Source of the DNA: a bacterium
GTDB taxonomy: Bacteria; Planctomycetota; Planctomycetia; Kolteriales; Kolteriaceae
Assembly (NCBI GenBank): GCA_019753235.1
Contig: JAIELF010000055.1
Span: 1-64,000, forward strand
Reading direction: 5' to 3'
DNA: 64,000 bases
The notes beneath the pieces were generated by a model that worked only from the letters and a program-made list of their open reading frames with translations, made no database searches and had not been told where the DNA came from. Below, piece after piece: positions 26,699 through 35,553 of the stretch (the first letter of the stretch is position 1; the number at the start of each line of letters is the position of its first letter). Both the position numbers and the translations under genes were made by a program.

Positions 26699-27802
26699 TC
26701 AAACCGGCTCGATGATGACGGAATGCCAACCGGTCGAAAAGGTTTCGAAGCCAGGCGATTGGGCGTGGGCGACAATGACTCGTTCGTCCGCCAATTGTTG
26801 CACGGCGAACCCGCGAGGCTGCTGGAACAAGGATTTGAGTCCTGGAATCGTGAGAGTTTGACCGATGAATGATTTTTTGATGTCAGCAAGAACCTTTCCT
26901 GACTCGTCCAGAATCGCGACGTGCGACTTCGGGAGAAGAGGGTCGGAGATTTTCGTTTTCTCGACGATCGTTTGACTCAAACCCTTCCAGTCAAAGACAA
27001 CGCCTAGAACCCCCAGGCACGGGGCGTTTGGTTGACCTGGGGGCCGAATACCACATGAGTAGACAAGCGAGCCTTTCCCCCCGACGAGGGGCGAATCATG
27101 AACCCCTTCGAATCCAAACTGATTGACACTGGTGGTCTTGATGGCGGATTGAAACCATGTGGCCGAGTCGTGCCATTGTCCCTCGGAACGGAAAAGATTG
27201 GGTCGGCCATTGCAGACTATTCGGCCTTGCCGGTCGGCAATGACGAGATCGAAATAGACGGTGTAGGCATCGAGAATCACACCCATTCGTCGGCTGGCAT
27301 ATTGCCGACTCTCGGGGTCACCCTGGACAAGGGCGTCGATAATCGCCGAATCGGTCGCCCACCAGCGAACGTCGCAGGTTCGCTCGTACAAATTGCGGTC
27401 GATCAGATCGATGTTGGTCAGAGCCATATCGACGAGACGTTCGCCCTGCATTTCCGTCGCGATTTGTTCGACGGTCGATTGCAACGCGCGGATCTGTTCG
27501 CGGGTCTCGGCTCTTAGCCCGTCGGCCACGTGGGAAGTCGTTTCAGAAAGCTCTTGCATCGCGCGAGCCACGACGCCGAACGCCGCCCCCACTGCTCCGC
27601 CGGCCCGGCCCGCCTCAATCTTCGCATTGAAACTGAGCATGCGGGCACGCTCATTCAAGCCATGAATCTCTTGCACGGCATTGCCCATGAGAACATCAAG
27701 CTCGCCGACGATTCGACTAAGCGTGTCATAGCCGTCGTTCGACTTGGTCCCGCTGGTGTCAGGAGACTTTGTTGCGGAAAATGAATCAGTAAGAGTAGGC
27801 AC
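26699..27802 (-). CDS. Soluble chemoreceptor-like protein with C-terminal Cache-type domain
   Basis: A 367-residue protein without a membrane segment. Residues about 25-110 contain a shortened methyl-accepting signalling helix (LNERARMLSFNAKIEAGRAG, GAAFGVVARAMQELSETT), the tip region that normally contacts CheA and CheW. About 130-360 resembles a Cache-type sensor (YFDLVIADRQGRIVCNG, then LVYSCGIRPP and VLGVVFDWKGLS). In ordinary receptors the Cache domain is outside the cell and precedes the signalling domain. Here both order and location are reversed. The signalling hairpin looks incomplete, so kinase control is uncertain. Start: GTG 27802 with AAGGGAAG before it. No che gene is nearby. 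Confidence 0.7.
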   Translation of the reverse strand: MPTLTDSFSATKSPDTSGTKSNDGYDTLSRIVGELDVLMGNAVQEIHGLNERARMLSFNAKIEAGRAGGAVGAAFGVVARAMQELSETTSHVADGLRAETREQIRALQSTVEQIATEMQGERLVDMALTNIDLIDRNLYERTCDVRWWATDSAIIDALVQGDPESRQYASRRMGVILDAYTVYFDLVIADRQGRIVCNGRPNLFRSEGQWHDSATWFQSAIKTTSVNQFGFEGVHDSPLVGGKGSLVYSCGIRPPGQPNAPCLGVLGVVFDWKGLSQTIVEKTKISDPLLPKSHVAILDESGKVLADIKKSFIGQTLTIPGLKSLFQQPRGFAVQQLADERVIVAHAQSPGFETFSTGWHSVIIEPV

Positions 27803-28014
27803 GTTCTTCCCTTTCGTCGTCGGCGCGAACGAAAAAGTAACGCTGATGCTAGGCGATATCGCGAAAGCCTACTTCAAAGGGGGCCAGGCCTGCTTGATGA
27901 AATTAGAATACGGCACCCGATTTTGCCTCTATGAACGGATGATGGTGGGTTGAAACGATTGTTCGGAAAAAACCAGCGATAACGAAGATTCTGGGTCTGC
28001 TCGATTGAATGGAA

Positions 28015-28034
28015 CCGGGAGGTTGGCCTCCCGG
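28015..28034. terminator. Hairpin after the cytochrome gene
   Basis: A perfect 8-bp stem, CCGGGAGG / CCTCCCGG, with loop TTGG, 34 bases past the cytochrome stop on the minus strand. No strong T tract follows, so termination is plausible but weaker than for the other two hairpins. Confidence 0.4.
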
Positions 28035-28068
28035 GATTTGATGGTCATGCTCCGTTGATGGGATCGAA

Positions 28069-28869
28069 TTACTCTTCGACGCGGTAGGCTTCGTGGCAGG
28101 CTTCGCACGACTTCAAAAGGTTATCGCGAGCCGACTTGGCCTCATCATGATTTTTCGACGCGAGCGCCTTCGCGAGCGTGAGGGACTGCGCGGTCATGTC
28201 GTCGGACCATTTCTTCCATTGCTCATCGGTTTCATGCTCGCGCGTGACCCGGCCAAAATACGCCATCAGCGTTGCCCAGTGCTGAGCCTCCTTGGCAAGC
28301 TTTTTAAACTCATCAGGTTTTGCCGAGAGGGCAGCCTTCAATTCGTTGTCGGCCGAGGCAACCCCGGTCATGAGCCCATCCATATCCATGAGCGATTTCC
28401 AATCGGTCGGCTTGGCGTCGCCTGCTGGCGAGATGCTGTCGGGAAAAGTCTTAATCGATGCGAGCGGTTTCTCTGCCTCTTCAAACTTCTTGTCGGCGGC
28501 CGCCTTCGTGAGAGCCAAGCCTGCTTCACGAAGAGCTGCCCCCTTCTTCGCTGCCTCTCCTTCGACACGAATGGTCTCGGCATTGCCGACGATCGCCAGG
28601 ACTCGGCCGGTGATTTCGACCTTCTTCAAAGCGCGTCGGAAGGTTCCTGCCGACTTCATCGACTTCTCGATCCCTTTGACCTGCCCCTCGACGATCCCGG
28701 CAACCGCCGCATCGCTGGCGATTTCATTCCACTTGGCCGGATCGGTCGAAGGAGACGAAGTCCCCTCGGCATGAAGCACGCGGTAGGAAGCAGGTATCAA
28801 GAGACCTGCCGACACGATCGCACCGGCCGCCAAGATGCCCCAACCATTTGATCGTCCAGAGAATTTCAC
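28069..28869 (-). CDS. Cytochrome c with C-terminal haem motif
   Basis: A 266-residue exported protein. The first 35 residues form a signal or anchor segment (WGILAAGAIVSAGLLIP). One haem c motif, CEACH, lies at 255-259, at the very C-terminus, with Lys/Glu-rich helices before it. A C-terminal CXXCH on a helical body is the pattern of class II cytochromes (c', c556). Two similar helical stretches suggest an internal duplication of which only the last keeps a haem. The start is a GTG at 28869 behind AAAGGGG five bases upstream; the in-frame ATG at 28965 would put 32 residues before the anchor. Its electron partner is unknown. Confidence 0.75.
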   Translation of the reverse strand: MKFSGRSNGWGILAAGAIVSAGLLIPASYRVLHAEGTSSPSTDPAKWNEIASDAAVAGIVEGQVKGIEKSMKSAGTFRRALKKVEITGRVLAIVGNAETIRVEGEAAKKGAALREAGLALTKAAADKKFEEAEKPLASIKTFPDSISPAGDAKPTDWKSLMDMDGLMTGVASADNELKAALSAKPDEFKKLAKEAQHWATLMAYFGRVTREHETDEQWKKWSDDMTAQSLTLAKALASKNHDEAKSARDNLLKSCEACHEAYRVEE

Positions 28870-29024
28870 GCGTTCCCCTTTCACCTCGCGCCCCCTTGAA
28901 AGCAATCCGCGAGCCAGAACTCGCCCGGATCGAATCGACGATGTTGACCGATCAATCGGTCGCAACGCGTCGGATTCTGCGAGTATAGGGGGACCGATAT
29001 GCCTGAATCAAGCGGGCGAGGAAT

Positions 29025-29966
29025 TCAAGCGGCCTGTTTGCGGACTCGGGGGGCGGGTTGATGCTTCCAACGATCGTGCAGCCAAAGATACTGATCAGGA
29101 GCGCGGCGAATCGCTTCTTCGAGCTCGAAAGTAAAATCCTGCGTGAGGTCGGCCACGGGATGGACTCGACCTGCGTAATCCCGCGGCTCCATCGCTAGGC
29201 TAGCGACCACTTTGTAGTGGAAATCACGACGATCGCGATACGCGTATCCAACAATCACCGGTGAATCATGTTCGAGCGCTAAAAGAGAGATTGCTTTGTG
29301 CGTGCTGGCCGGCCGGCCAAAAAAATCAACGAAGAGCCCGCGCACCCCGGCACTCTGATCCGCGACCGTCACGAGCGGCTGCCGATCGCGAAGCGTTTCG
29401 ACGATCTGATCAAAATCGCCTTTTTTGGAAACAATTTTTTGACCGGACCATCGGCGAAATCGCTCGACGAATTGGTGCAAGTAGGGGTTGTCGAGGTCGC
29501 GGGCGATGCTGGTGGGTGTCATGCCAATGACCGCCAGGAGATAGCCCGCCATTTCCCAGTTTCCGAAATGACCGGTGACGATGATCTTCGAGCGATCTTG
29601 CACGAACATATCCGCCGTCGCCGGTGGGCATTCGAATGTGACGTACTTCTTCCAGTTGTGGACATGGAGCTTGCGGGGAATGAAAACGAACTCGACAAAG
29701 ACGCGAAAGAAATGGTCGTAGACATTCCAAACCATCGCTTGCCGTTGGGCCGGTGTGTACTGATCCCCGAAGGCAGATTCGAGATTCTTGATCGCCACCT
29801 GCCGGTGCCGTTTGTCGACGAAATACGCCAGACATGCGAGCGGCTTGACGAAAGCGTACGCCCCTTCGACCGACATCGACTGCAGCAAACAGACGACGCT
29901 TCGCACGGCCAAATACACCAGATAGTCAACCGCCCGTCGTCTGGAATGATCATCCCAACGAAACAT
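29025..29966 (-). CDS. Lipid-A-type acyltransferase (LpxL/HtrB family)
   Basis: A 313-residue membrane-associated acyltransferase. The H-x4-E catalytic motif is HFGNWE (133-138). A hydrophobic N-terminal segment (YLVYLAVRSVVCLLQSM) anchors it. The body has the family patterns FVEFVF and LVTVADQSAG. LpxL-type enzymes transfer a secondary acyl chain to Kdo2-lipid A at the inner membrane; planctomycetes vary in outer-membrane lipids, so the exact acceptor here is not certain. I place the start at ATG 29966 after AGGTGGGG; a longer frame to 30158 overlaps the end of the oxidoreductase gene upstream. That gene ends 31 bases before this start, so the two may be cotranscribed. Confidence 0.85.
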   Translation of the reverse strand: MFRWDDHSRRRAVDYLVYLAVRSVVCLLQSMSVEGAYAFVKPLACLAYFVDKRHRQVAIKNLESAFGDQYTPAQRQAMVWNVYDHFFRVFVEFVFIPRKLHVHNWKKYVTFECPPATADMFVQDRSKIIVTGHFGNWEMAGYLLAVIGMTPTSIARDLDNPYLHQFVERFRRWSGQKIVSKKGDFDQIVETLRDRQPLVTVADQSAGVRGLFVDFFGRPASTHKAISLLALEHDSPVIVGYAYRDRRDFHYKVVASLAMEPRDYAGRVHPVADLTQDFTFELEEAIRRAPDQYLWLHDRWKHQPAPRVRKQAA

Positions 29967-29997
29967 TCGCCCCACCTGTTGAACGGACTCGCTTCGA

Positions 29998-31086
29998 TCA
30001 CGAGGTGAGTTTGGGTGGCCGCGGATCTTTTGCCAAGGGGAGTTTGACCACCTTGCCGGTCGCTTGGGACTGATAGATTGCCTGGATAATCTCGACGGCG
30101 TGTCTCCCCTCGTCCCCCCCAACTGCCGACGTTTCTTTCGATCGGATCGCCCGAACAAAGTCTGCCAGTTGTCGAGCGTGCCCCTGGTGCGAGATCGCTT
30201 TGGGGTCGCTGGCTCCGCCCGACAGGGCCGAGGACTTCATGAGCTTTTCGCGAATCTTGGCATCGCCGGCCGTCGGCTTGGCAAATTCCCAGGTGAGGAT
30301 TGAATCTTGCTCGATCACGGCCGAGCCTTTGTCGCCGTGAACCGCGATTGTCTTTAGCAATCCTGGGTACGCGCTCGTCGTAGCGGTGATCGACCCAATC
30401 GCCCTGCTGGCGAATTTCAAAATGGCGACCGCCGTGTCTTCGACTTCTATTCGCTCGTGAGCAAGGAGCGACGTAAAAGCGCTCACTTGTTCGACGGGTC
30501 CCATCAAGTGATACAGAAGATCGACGTTGTGGATTGCCTGATTCATGAGGGCCCCACCTCCGTCCAACTTCCAAGTGCCACGCCAGCCGCCACTGTCGTA
30601 GTACGATTGGGGCCGCCACCATTTCACGGTGGAGTCGGCAAGCGTGATTCGGCCAAACCGGCCTTGAGTGATCGCTTTTTTGAGTTCGATATTCGCGTCA
30701 CTAAATCGCGAGGGGAAAATCGTCCCGAGTTGAACCTTGGCCTGCTTGCACGCGGCCATCAAGGCATCGCACCTTTTGAGCGTCACCTCGAGAGGCTTTT
30801 CGACGATCACGTGCTTTTTCGCGCGGGCGGCGGCGATGCCTGGCTCGAGATGAGCCCCGCTGGGGGTGCAAATACAGACAAGATCAATGTCGTCCCGAGC
30901 GAGCATCTCGTCCAGATCATGATAGATATCGGCAGAAGTGCCCGACGCGCTGACGACACTTTGGCCGTTGCTGAGCTTCGAGGTATGGACCGCGCGCAAC
31001 TTCACGCCACGGATCTCGGCCAGGGCCCGCGCATGAAAATGCGCGATCATTCCGCAGCCAACAATCCCGACCCCGATCGTCCCCAT
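29998..31086 (-). CDS. Gfo/Idh/MocA family oxidoreductase
   Basis: A 362-residue NAD(P)-dependent dehydrogenase. The Rossmann fingerprint VGIVGCGMIAHFHA is near residue 5, and the catalytic-region EKP occurs in HVIVEKPLEV, with a GGGALMNQAIHNVDLL stretch typical of the family. Substrate unknown; neighbours (an acyltransferase) suggest a possible link to lipid or sugar modification but do not prove it. The start at ATG 31086 has GAGGG nine bases before it; the in-frame ATG at 31143 lacks a site and lies before the Rossmann strand. It is the third MocA-type domain in this window. Confidence 0.88.
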   Translation of the reverse strand: MGTIGVGIVGCGMIAHFHARALAEIRGVKLRAVHTSKLSNGQSVVSASGTSADIYHDLDEMLARDDIDLVCICTPSGAHLEPGIAAARAKKHVIVEKPLEVTLKRCDALMAACKQAKVQLGTIFPSRFSDANIELKKAITQGRFGRITLADSTVKWWRPQSYYDSGGWRGTWKLDGGGALMNQAIHNVDLLYHLMGPVEQVSAFTSLLAHERIEVEDTAVAILKFASRAIGSITATTSAYPGLLKTIAVHGDKGSAVIEQDSILTWEFAKPTAGDAKIREKLMKSSALSGGASDPKAISHQGHARQLADFVRAIRSKETSAVGGDEGRHAVEIIQAIYQSQATGKVVKLPLAKDPRPPKLTS

Positions 31087-31357
31087 CGCGCTATCCCTCG
31101 TCGTCGAAATCCGAATTCGATCGGACAATTTTGTGGAAATCATCAGTCGGCCCCCGGGCCAAGCCGCCCCCCGTTTCCTTTCCCGCCCAAGCTACCATTT
31201 AGAAGAAAAATGTCTCGTCTCGAAAGGAAACCGCTGCCGAACCTCCCGATCCGCCGATGATTCTTAGGACAAACCCCGCCTACGGAGCGATTTCTCGTCT
31301 CGATGCTTCACTTCCTCTTCATAAACGGTTAAAACACGATTCCCTGGAGGTCGTAGG

Positions 31358-32422
31358 ATGTTGAAGTCTTCGCATGCTAGCGCGTCGTCATCGACAGATC
31401 GTTTGGTTCGCATGGACCGAACTCATTTGGAGTCGGCAATGACTCGTTCCAACGAGAGTTCGACCGAACTGCGGGTCTTTAGTGGCACCGCCAATCAACC
31501 ATTGGCCGAGAAGATCGGTCAGCATCTCGGTCTGAAGATTGGCAAGATCGCGATCACGCGATTTCCTGATGGCGAAATCTCCGTCAAGATAGAAGAGGAT
31601 GTTCGCGGCCGAGATGTATTCATCATTCAGCCGACCTCGCCGCCCGTCAACGAGAACCTGATGGAACTGTTGACGATGATCGACGCCTTTCGCCGGGCCA
31701 GCGCCCAGCGAATCACGGCCGTCGTGCCGTATTACGGCTACGCGCGACAAGATCGCAAGGATGAGGGACGAGTCCCCATCACCGCGAAGCTGGTTGCGAA
31801 CTTGATCTCGAAGGCGGGTGCCGACCGTGTGCTCTGCATGGATCTACATGCGGCCCAGATTCAAGGGTTCTTCGATGTCCCGGTCGATCACCTTTACTCG
31901 GTCCCAGTGATTCACGGCCATTTCACGCACTTGAATATCAACCCCGAAGAACTCGTTATCGTGAGTCCCGACGTGGGCCGAATCAAGCTCGCGCAGAAGT
32001 TCGTCGGACGTCTTGGTGGCGAACTGGTCATCATCGACAAAAGGCGGAAAAGCTCTGTCGAAACCGCACAAGAGAATATCATCGGCGCGTCCGTCGAAGG
32101 AAAGACTGCCATTCTTTTTGATGACATGATCAGCACCGGGGGATCGATTGCGGGTGCGGCTCATTCTCTCAAGCGCCACGGCGCCGCGAAGATTTATGTC
32201 GGCGCGACGCACGGCATCTTCTGTGGCCGAGCAATCGAAATCCTTTCCGCAGCACCTATTGATGAAATCGTCGTCACCGACACTATTCCCGTGGACGACG
32301 CTCGACGCAAGCTGGGGGTCGTCACTCAAACCGTCGCGCCGCTCCTCGCAGAGGCAATTCGCCGAATCCACAATAGCGAAAGCGTGAGTTACCTCTTCGA
32401 TACAGTCATCGGCGACGATTGA
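31358..32422 (+). CDS. prs: Ribose-phosphate pyrophosphokinase
   Basis: Makes PRPP from ribose 5-phosphate and ATP for nucleotide, histidine and tryptophan synthesis. The family body starts at LRVFSGTANQ. Characteristic parts are TRFPDGEISVKI, YYGYARQDRK, the flexible KRRKSSVETA region and the PRPP-binding DDMISTGGS. From ATG 31358 (GGAGG seven bases upstream) the protein has 354 residues with a Ser-rich N-terminal extension of about 37 before the conserved body. A second ATG at 31439, also with GGAG six bases upstream, would give 327 residues, closer to the usual length of about 315. I keep the longer one because of the stronger site, with doubt. It is divergent from the oxidoreductase gene. 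Confidence 0.94.
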   Translation: MLKSSHASASSSTDRLVRMDRTHLESAMTRSNESSTELRVFSGTANQPLAEKIGQHLGLKIGKIAITRFPDGEISVKIEEDVRGRDVFIIQPTSPPVNENLMELLTMIDAFRRASAQRITAVVPYYGYARQDRKDEGRVPITAKLVANLISKAGADRVLCMDLHAAQIQGFFDVPVDHLYSVPVIHGHFTHLNINPEELVIVSPDVGRIKLAQKFVGRLGGELVIIDKRRKSSVETAQENIIGASVEGKTAILFDDMISTGGSIAGAAHSLKRHGAAKIYVGATHGIFCGRAIEILSAAPIDEIVVTDTIPVDDARRKLGVVTQTVAPLLAEAIRRIHNSESVSYLFDTVIGDD

Positions 32423-32478
32423 TAGACGCTCTCGAAGGCATGCAACGATTTACCATCAATATCGAAGCTTGCCGACGC

Positions 32479-33390
32479 CTAGCGGGGCCACTCTAGCGTG
32501 CCGATCACCTCTTGAACAGATGACGCCCCCAGAGACGCGACCGCCGTAGGTAAATCATCCAGCATTCGCATGGACGAGGATGGGTCGAAGAAGTTCACCG
32601 TTCCAAGCTGAACCGCCGATGCCCCCGCGATGAGAAACTCCATCACGTCATCGAGCGTGCTGATCCCGCCGACGCCGACAATCGGAATAGCAACCTTCCT
32701 GGCAACCATCATCACCATGCGCAGCGCGATCGGCTTGATGGCGGGTCCGCTGAGTCCTCCGACGACATTAGAGAGGATCGGCCGACGCTTTCTCCAATCG
32801 ATCGCCGTCCCTACCAACGTATTGATCAAGGTGACGGCATCGGCGCCCCCCTGCCGAGCCGCATCGGCAATCGACAAAATGTCGGTCACGTTGGGGGTCA
32901 GCTTCGCCAAGATCGGCTTCCCGGTCGATTCGTAACAGCGCCGGATGACCCGCTCGGTCACTTCGGGCTTGGTGGCGAAATCGATGCCGCCGGAAACGTT
33001 GGGGCAGGAAAGATTGAGCTCGATCGCATCGACGCCGGCCACCAGATCCAGCTTGGCCACCAGAGATGGGAATTCGTCTTCGGTTTTGCCGGCCACATTG
33101 GCGATGAGACGGGTACCCTGTCGAGAGAGGTAAGGGACATGGTGCTCGATGAAGTGATCGATCCCATCGTTATCCAGGCCAATCGAGTTGAGCATCCCTG
33201 AGGCTGTCTCGACAATTCGAGGCGGACGGTTCCCCGCGCGGGGTAGGCTGGTGACGGTTTTAGGAACGATGCCACCGAGTCGACCAAGATCGACAAACGG
33301 GGCTGCTTCCTTCGCATATCCGAAGGTACCCGACGCCACCAGGATCGGGTTGGCGAGGGAAAGTCGTCCGAGAGCGACCGACAGATCCAA
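32479..33390 (-). CDS. pyrD: Dihydroorotate dehydrogenase, class 1B type
   Basis: A 303-residue FMN enzyme of pyrimidine synthesis that oxidises dihydroorotate to orotate. Its N-terminus ANPILVASGTFGYAKE, the ELNLSCPNVSGG motif with the catalytic Cys, and VGVGGISTLDDVMEF near the phosphate-binding region match class 1B. Class 1B normally works with PyrK, an FAD/iron-sulfur partner; pyrK is not adjacent. The start is a TTG at 33390 with GGGAG upstream. The gene follows the membrane TPR gene after only 15 bases on the same strand, which makes cotranscription likely although the two seem functionally unrelated. Confidence 0.92.
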   Translation of the reverse strand: MDLSVALGRLSLANPILVASGTFGYAKEAAPFVDLGRLGGIVPKTVTSLPRAGNRPPRIVETASGMLNSIGLDNDGIDHFIEHHVPYLSRQGTRLIANVAGKTEDEFPSLVAKLDLVAGVDAIELNLSCPNVSGGIDFATKPEVTERVIRRCYESTGKPILAKLTPNVTDILSIADAARQGGADAVTLINTLVGTAIDWRKRRPILSNVVGGLSGPAIKPIALRMVMMVARKVAIPIVGVGGISTLDDVMEFLIAGASAVQLGTVNFFDPSSSMRMLDDLPTAVASLGASSVQEVIGTLEWPR

Positions 33391-33405
33391 TCTCTTTCTC
33401 CCGGA

Positions 33406-35418
33406 CTAAGGCGAGGGCTTGCCCTGCTGTTTCGATTTAGCGGTGTACGTTTCTTGCCGACGTCTCAACCGCAGCGTTTCGGTCGGTGGCGCGACGGTGG
33501 CCGCCTGTCCCTGAAACTTGGCCGCCTCCGCGTATCGCCCCTGTGCCGCGTATGCCTCGGCCAGCGTATCGAGCGAATTCCAATCCTTCCATTGCGTCAA
33601 TACGCAAGCCTCGGTGGCAAGTTCGACCGCGCGTTTGTAATCGCGAAGACGCTGATCGGCACAGGTGGTCAGGAGTGCCGCCAAGTTGTTGAAAGGGCTC
33701 GGCAAGTCGGGTCGACGCTTGATGCACTCCTCATACTGAGCCAATGCATCCTCAAAGTTTTTCTGCAAACGATAGGCATTGGCGAGATTGAACCGCGAGA
33801 CAGCATCGTCGGGCTCATAGGCAATTGCCCGCCGATAGTCGGCAATCGCGCGAGCGGGGTTGCCACTGACCGACCAGGCTTGGGCTCGGTTTCGGTAGCA
33901 GGCCGTCAAGATGTCGCTGGAGAGAGCCCGCTGGCCCCCTTGCGTGAAATCGTCAATCGATAGCTCGACGTTGCCCGTGTTCAGTCGGGCCAAGCCGCGA
34001 CCGACCCACGCCAGGTCGAACATCGGGCTGATCTGAATCGCTTTGTCATAATCGTTCATTGCTAAGAGCCAATCCGATCGACTGGCATGAGCCCCCGCAC
34101 GGTTGACAAGCGGCCGAGCCAAATCGGGACTCTTCTTGATCACATCGCTCCAGAGAGTGAAGTGATCCTTCCAGACCGTATTCCGAATGACCGTCGAACT
34201 GGTCAGAACGAGAACTACCGTTGCCAGCACAATCGCCCACGAGGCAAGTGGTTGCCGAAGGAGAAGCCGACCCGTCACATAGGCCGTGGCGAGCGTCAAC
34301 CCGAACATCGGTAGATACATCCGATGCTCGTAGATCAACTCCAGGGGCAAAATGCTCGACTCGACCACCAGCGTGACAAGTGGCCAAAGCATGCAAAACG
34401 CCAGGAGCCGATTACGCACCGACATCGCAAAGGCGATCCCCGTGTAGCCGATGAGCGCGACGATCGCCAGGAACGTCGTCGGGGGATCGAAGACCGACCG
34501 CGAGGGCCGGACGTCGTGCAGAAGGTTGTACTGCGACGGGATCGGCAACACAAAGAGTCGCGCGTACGTCGCCAGGACTCTCGGCTGCGTGAGGAGCCGT
34601 TCTTCGAGCGTGAACTCTCGAACGCTGTACTTGTTGAAGACTGAGCCAATCACTCGGAACTCGACGATGGCGATCCCCAAAAGGATTACCCCCACGATCG
34701 AGAACAGGGCGAGTCCGCGACGAAGCCATTTGGCAGAGAGATTTTGGAAAAAGAACCACTCGTAGAGCAAAACGGTGACCGGCCAGACAATCGCGATCTG
34801 CTTCGATCCTAGCGCCAGCCCCCATGCAACGCCGGCCGCCAGCCAAAACAGGATCCGCGCCGAACCCATGGGCCGGAGTCGACCGAGAATGTAGAGCCAA
34901 AGCGCCAACAGAAAGAGCATGGATGCCAGGCTGTTCATTCGCTGAACGAGGTAGGTCACCGACTGAATCTGAATCGGATGGAGGGCGAATAAGAGTGCCG
35001 CCAAGATCGCGATGTAGGTTCGGCGCGATTCATTGAGCCAACCGACACGAATCCCTTCTGTTGCTCGGTAAAGCTGGAGCGTGACATCGCTGACAAAGTA
35101 GACGAGAAGGCTGGCCAGAAAATGGATCGCGATGTTGACGATATGGAAGCCACGGACATCAAGCCCTCCAATCCAGTAGTTTAGCGCAAAGGTGAGATAG
35201 GAGATCGGTCGGCCCGCCACGGGGGCGTCCGTCATGGCTTCTTCCATGGCCTGCCAGGAGAGGCTCTTCATGCGGATATGCTGGTTGCTCTCGATGCTGG
35301 GGACGTCATCGAAGATGAAGGGATAGGAAAGCGTATGCGAGTAGGCGACGATGATGGTCGCCGCCAACGCGAAGGTGGCCAGCAGGGGTGCCAGATTGGT
35401 CGAGAGGTTTTTATTCAT
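33406..35418 (-). CDS. Multispanning membrane protein with TPR repeats
   Basis: A 670-residue protein. The first part (to about 420) has many hydrophobic helices and a loop FDDVPSIESNQHIR typical of TMTC/GT-C-like glycosyltransferase-fold membrane proteins, where an acidic pair follows the first helix. About 430-650 contains TPR repeats (NRAGAHASRSDWLLAMNDYD, RFNLANAYRLQKNFEDALAQ). Such proteins are widespread in planctomycetes; sugar transfer to protein is known for eukaryotic TMTC but not for these bacterial ones. The ATG at 35418 is preferred: the in-frame GTG at 35466 sits inside a perfect hairpin that ends the upstream PEP-CTERM transcript. No Shine-Dalgarno is evident at 35418. Confidence 0.8.
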   Translation of the reverse strand: MNKNLSTNLAPLLATFALAATIIVAYSHTLSYPFIFDDVPSIESNQHIRMKSLSWQAMEEAMTDAPVAGRPISYLTFALNYWIGGLDVRGFHIVNIAIHFLASLLVYFVSDVTLQLYRATEGIRVGWLNESRRTYIAILAALLFALHPIQIQSVTYLVQRMNSLASMLFLLALWLYILGRLRPMGSARILFWLAAGVAWGLALGSKQIAIVWPVTVLLYEWFFFQNLSAKWLRRGLALFSIVGVILLGIAIVEFRVIGSVFNKYSVREFTLEERLLTQPRVLATYARLFVLPIPSQYNLLHDVRPSRSVFDPPTTFLAIVALIGYTGIAFAMSVRNRLLAFCMLWPLVTLVVESSILPLELIYEHRMYLPMFGLTLATAYVTGRLLLRQPLASWAIVLATVVLVLTSSTVIRNTVWKDHFTLWSDVIKKSPDLARPLVNRAGAHASRSDWLLAMNDYDKAIQISPMFDLAWVGRGLARLNTGNVELSIDDFTQGGQRALSSDILTACYRNRAQAWSVSGNPARAIADYRRAIAYEPDDAVSRFNLANAYRLQKNFEDALAQYEECIKRRPDLPSPFNNLAALLTTCADQRLRDYKRAVELATEACVLTQWKDWNSLDTLAEAYAAQGRYAEAAKFQGQAATVAPPTETLRLRRRQETYTAKSKQQGKPSP

Positions 35419-35453
35419 CACATGCAGTACTACGGTTGGAGCAAGAAAAGACG

Positions 35454-35479
35454 AGGGACAGCCCACTAGAGCTGTCCCT
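35454..35479 (-). terminator. Terminator of the PEP-CTERM gene
   Basis: A perfect 9-bp inverted repeat, AGGGACAGC / GCTGTCCCT, with an eight-base loop. On the minus strand it is followed by CGTCTTTTCTTG. It lies 75 bases beyond the PEP-CTERM stop codon. A second palindrome, TTCCGCGG / CCGCGGAA (35512-35536), lies between the two but has no T tract. Confidence 0.65.
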
Positions 35480-35553
35480 TATCTTGTTTAAGTCATGTTC
35501 CTAACTGCGGGTTCCGCGGGAGTTCGCTCCGCGGAATGGAGCAGTATGGAAGC

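Noticed and set aside
29519..30622. Minus-strand frame of 367 codons crossing two genes
   Set aside because: It lies in another frame over parts of the acyltransferase and the oxidoreductase and has an Arg/Ser-rich sequence with no fold.
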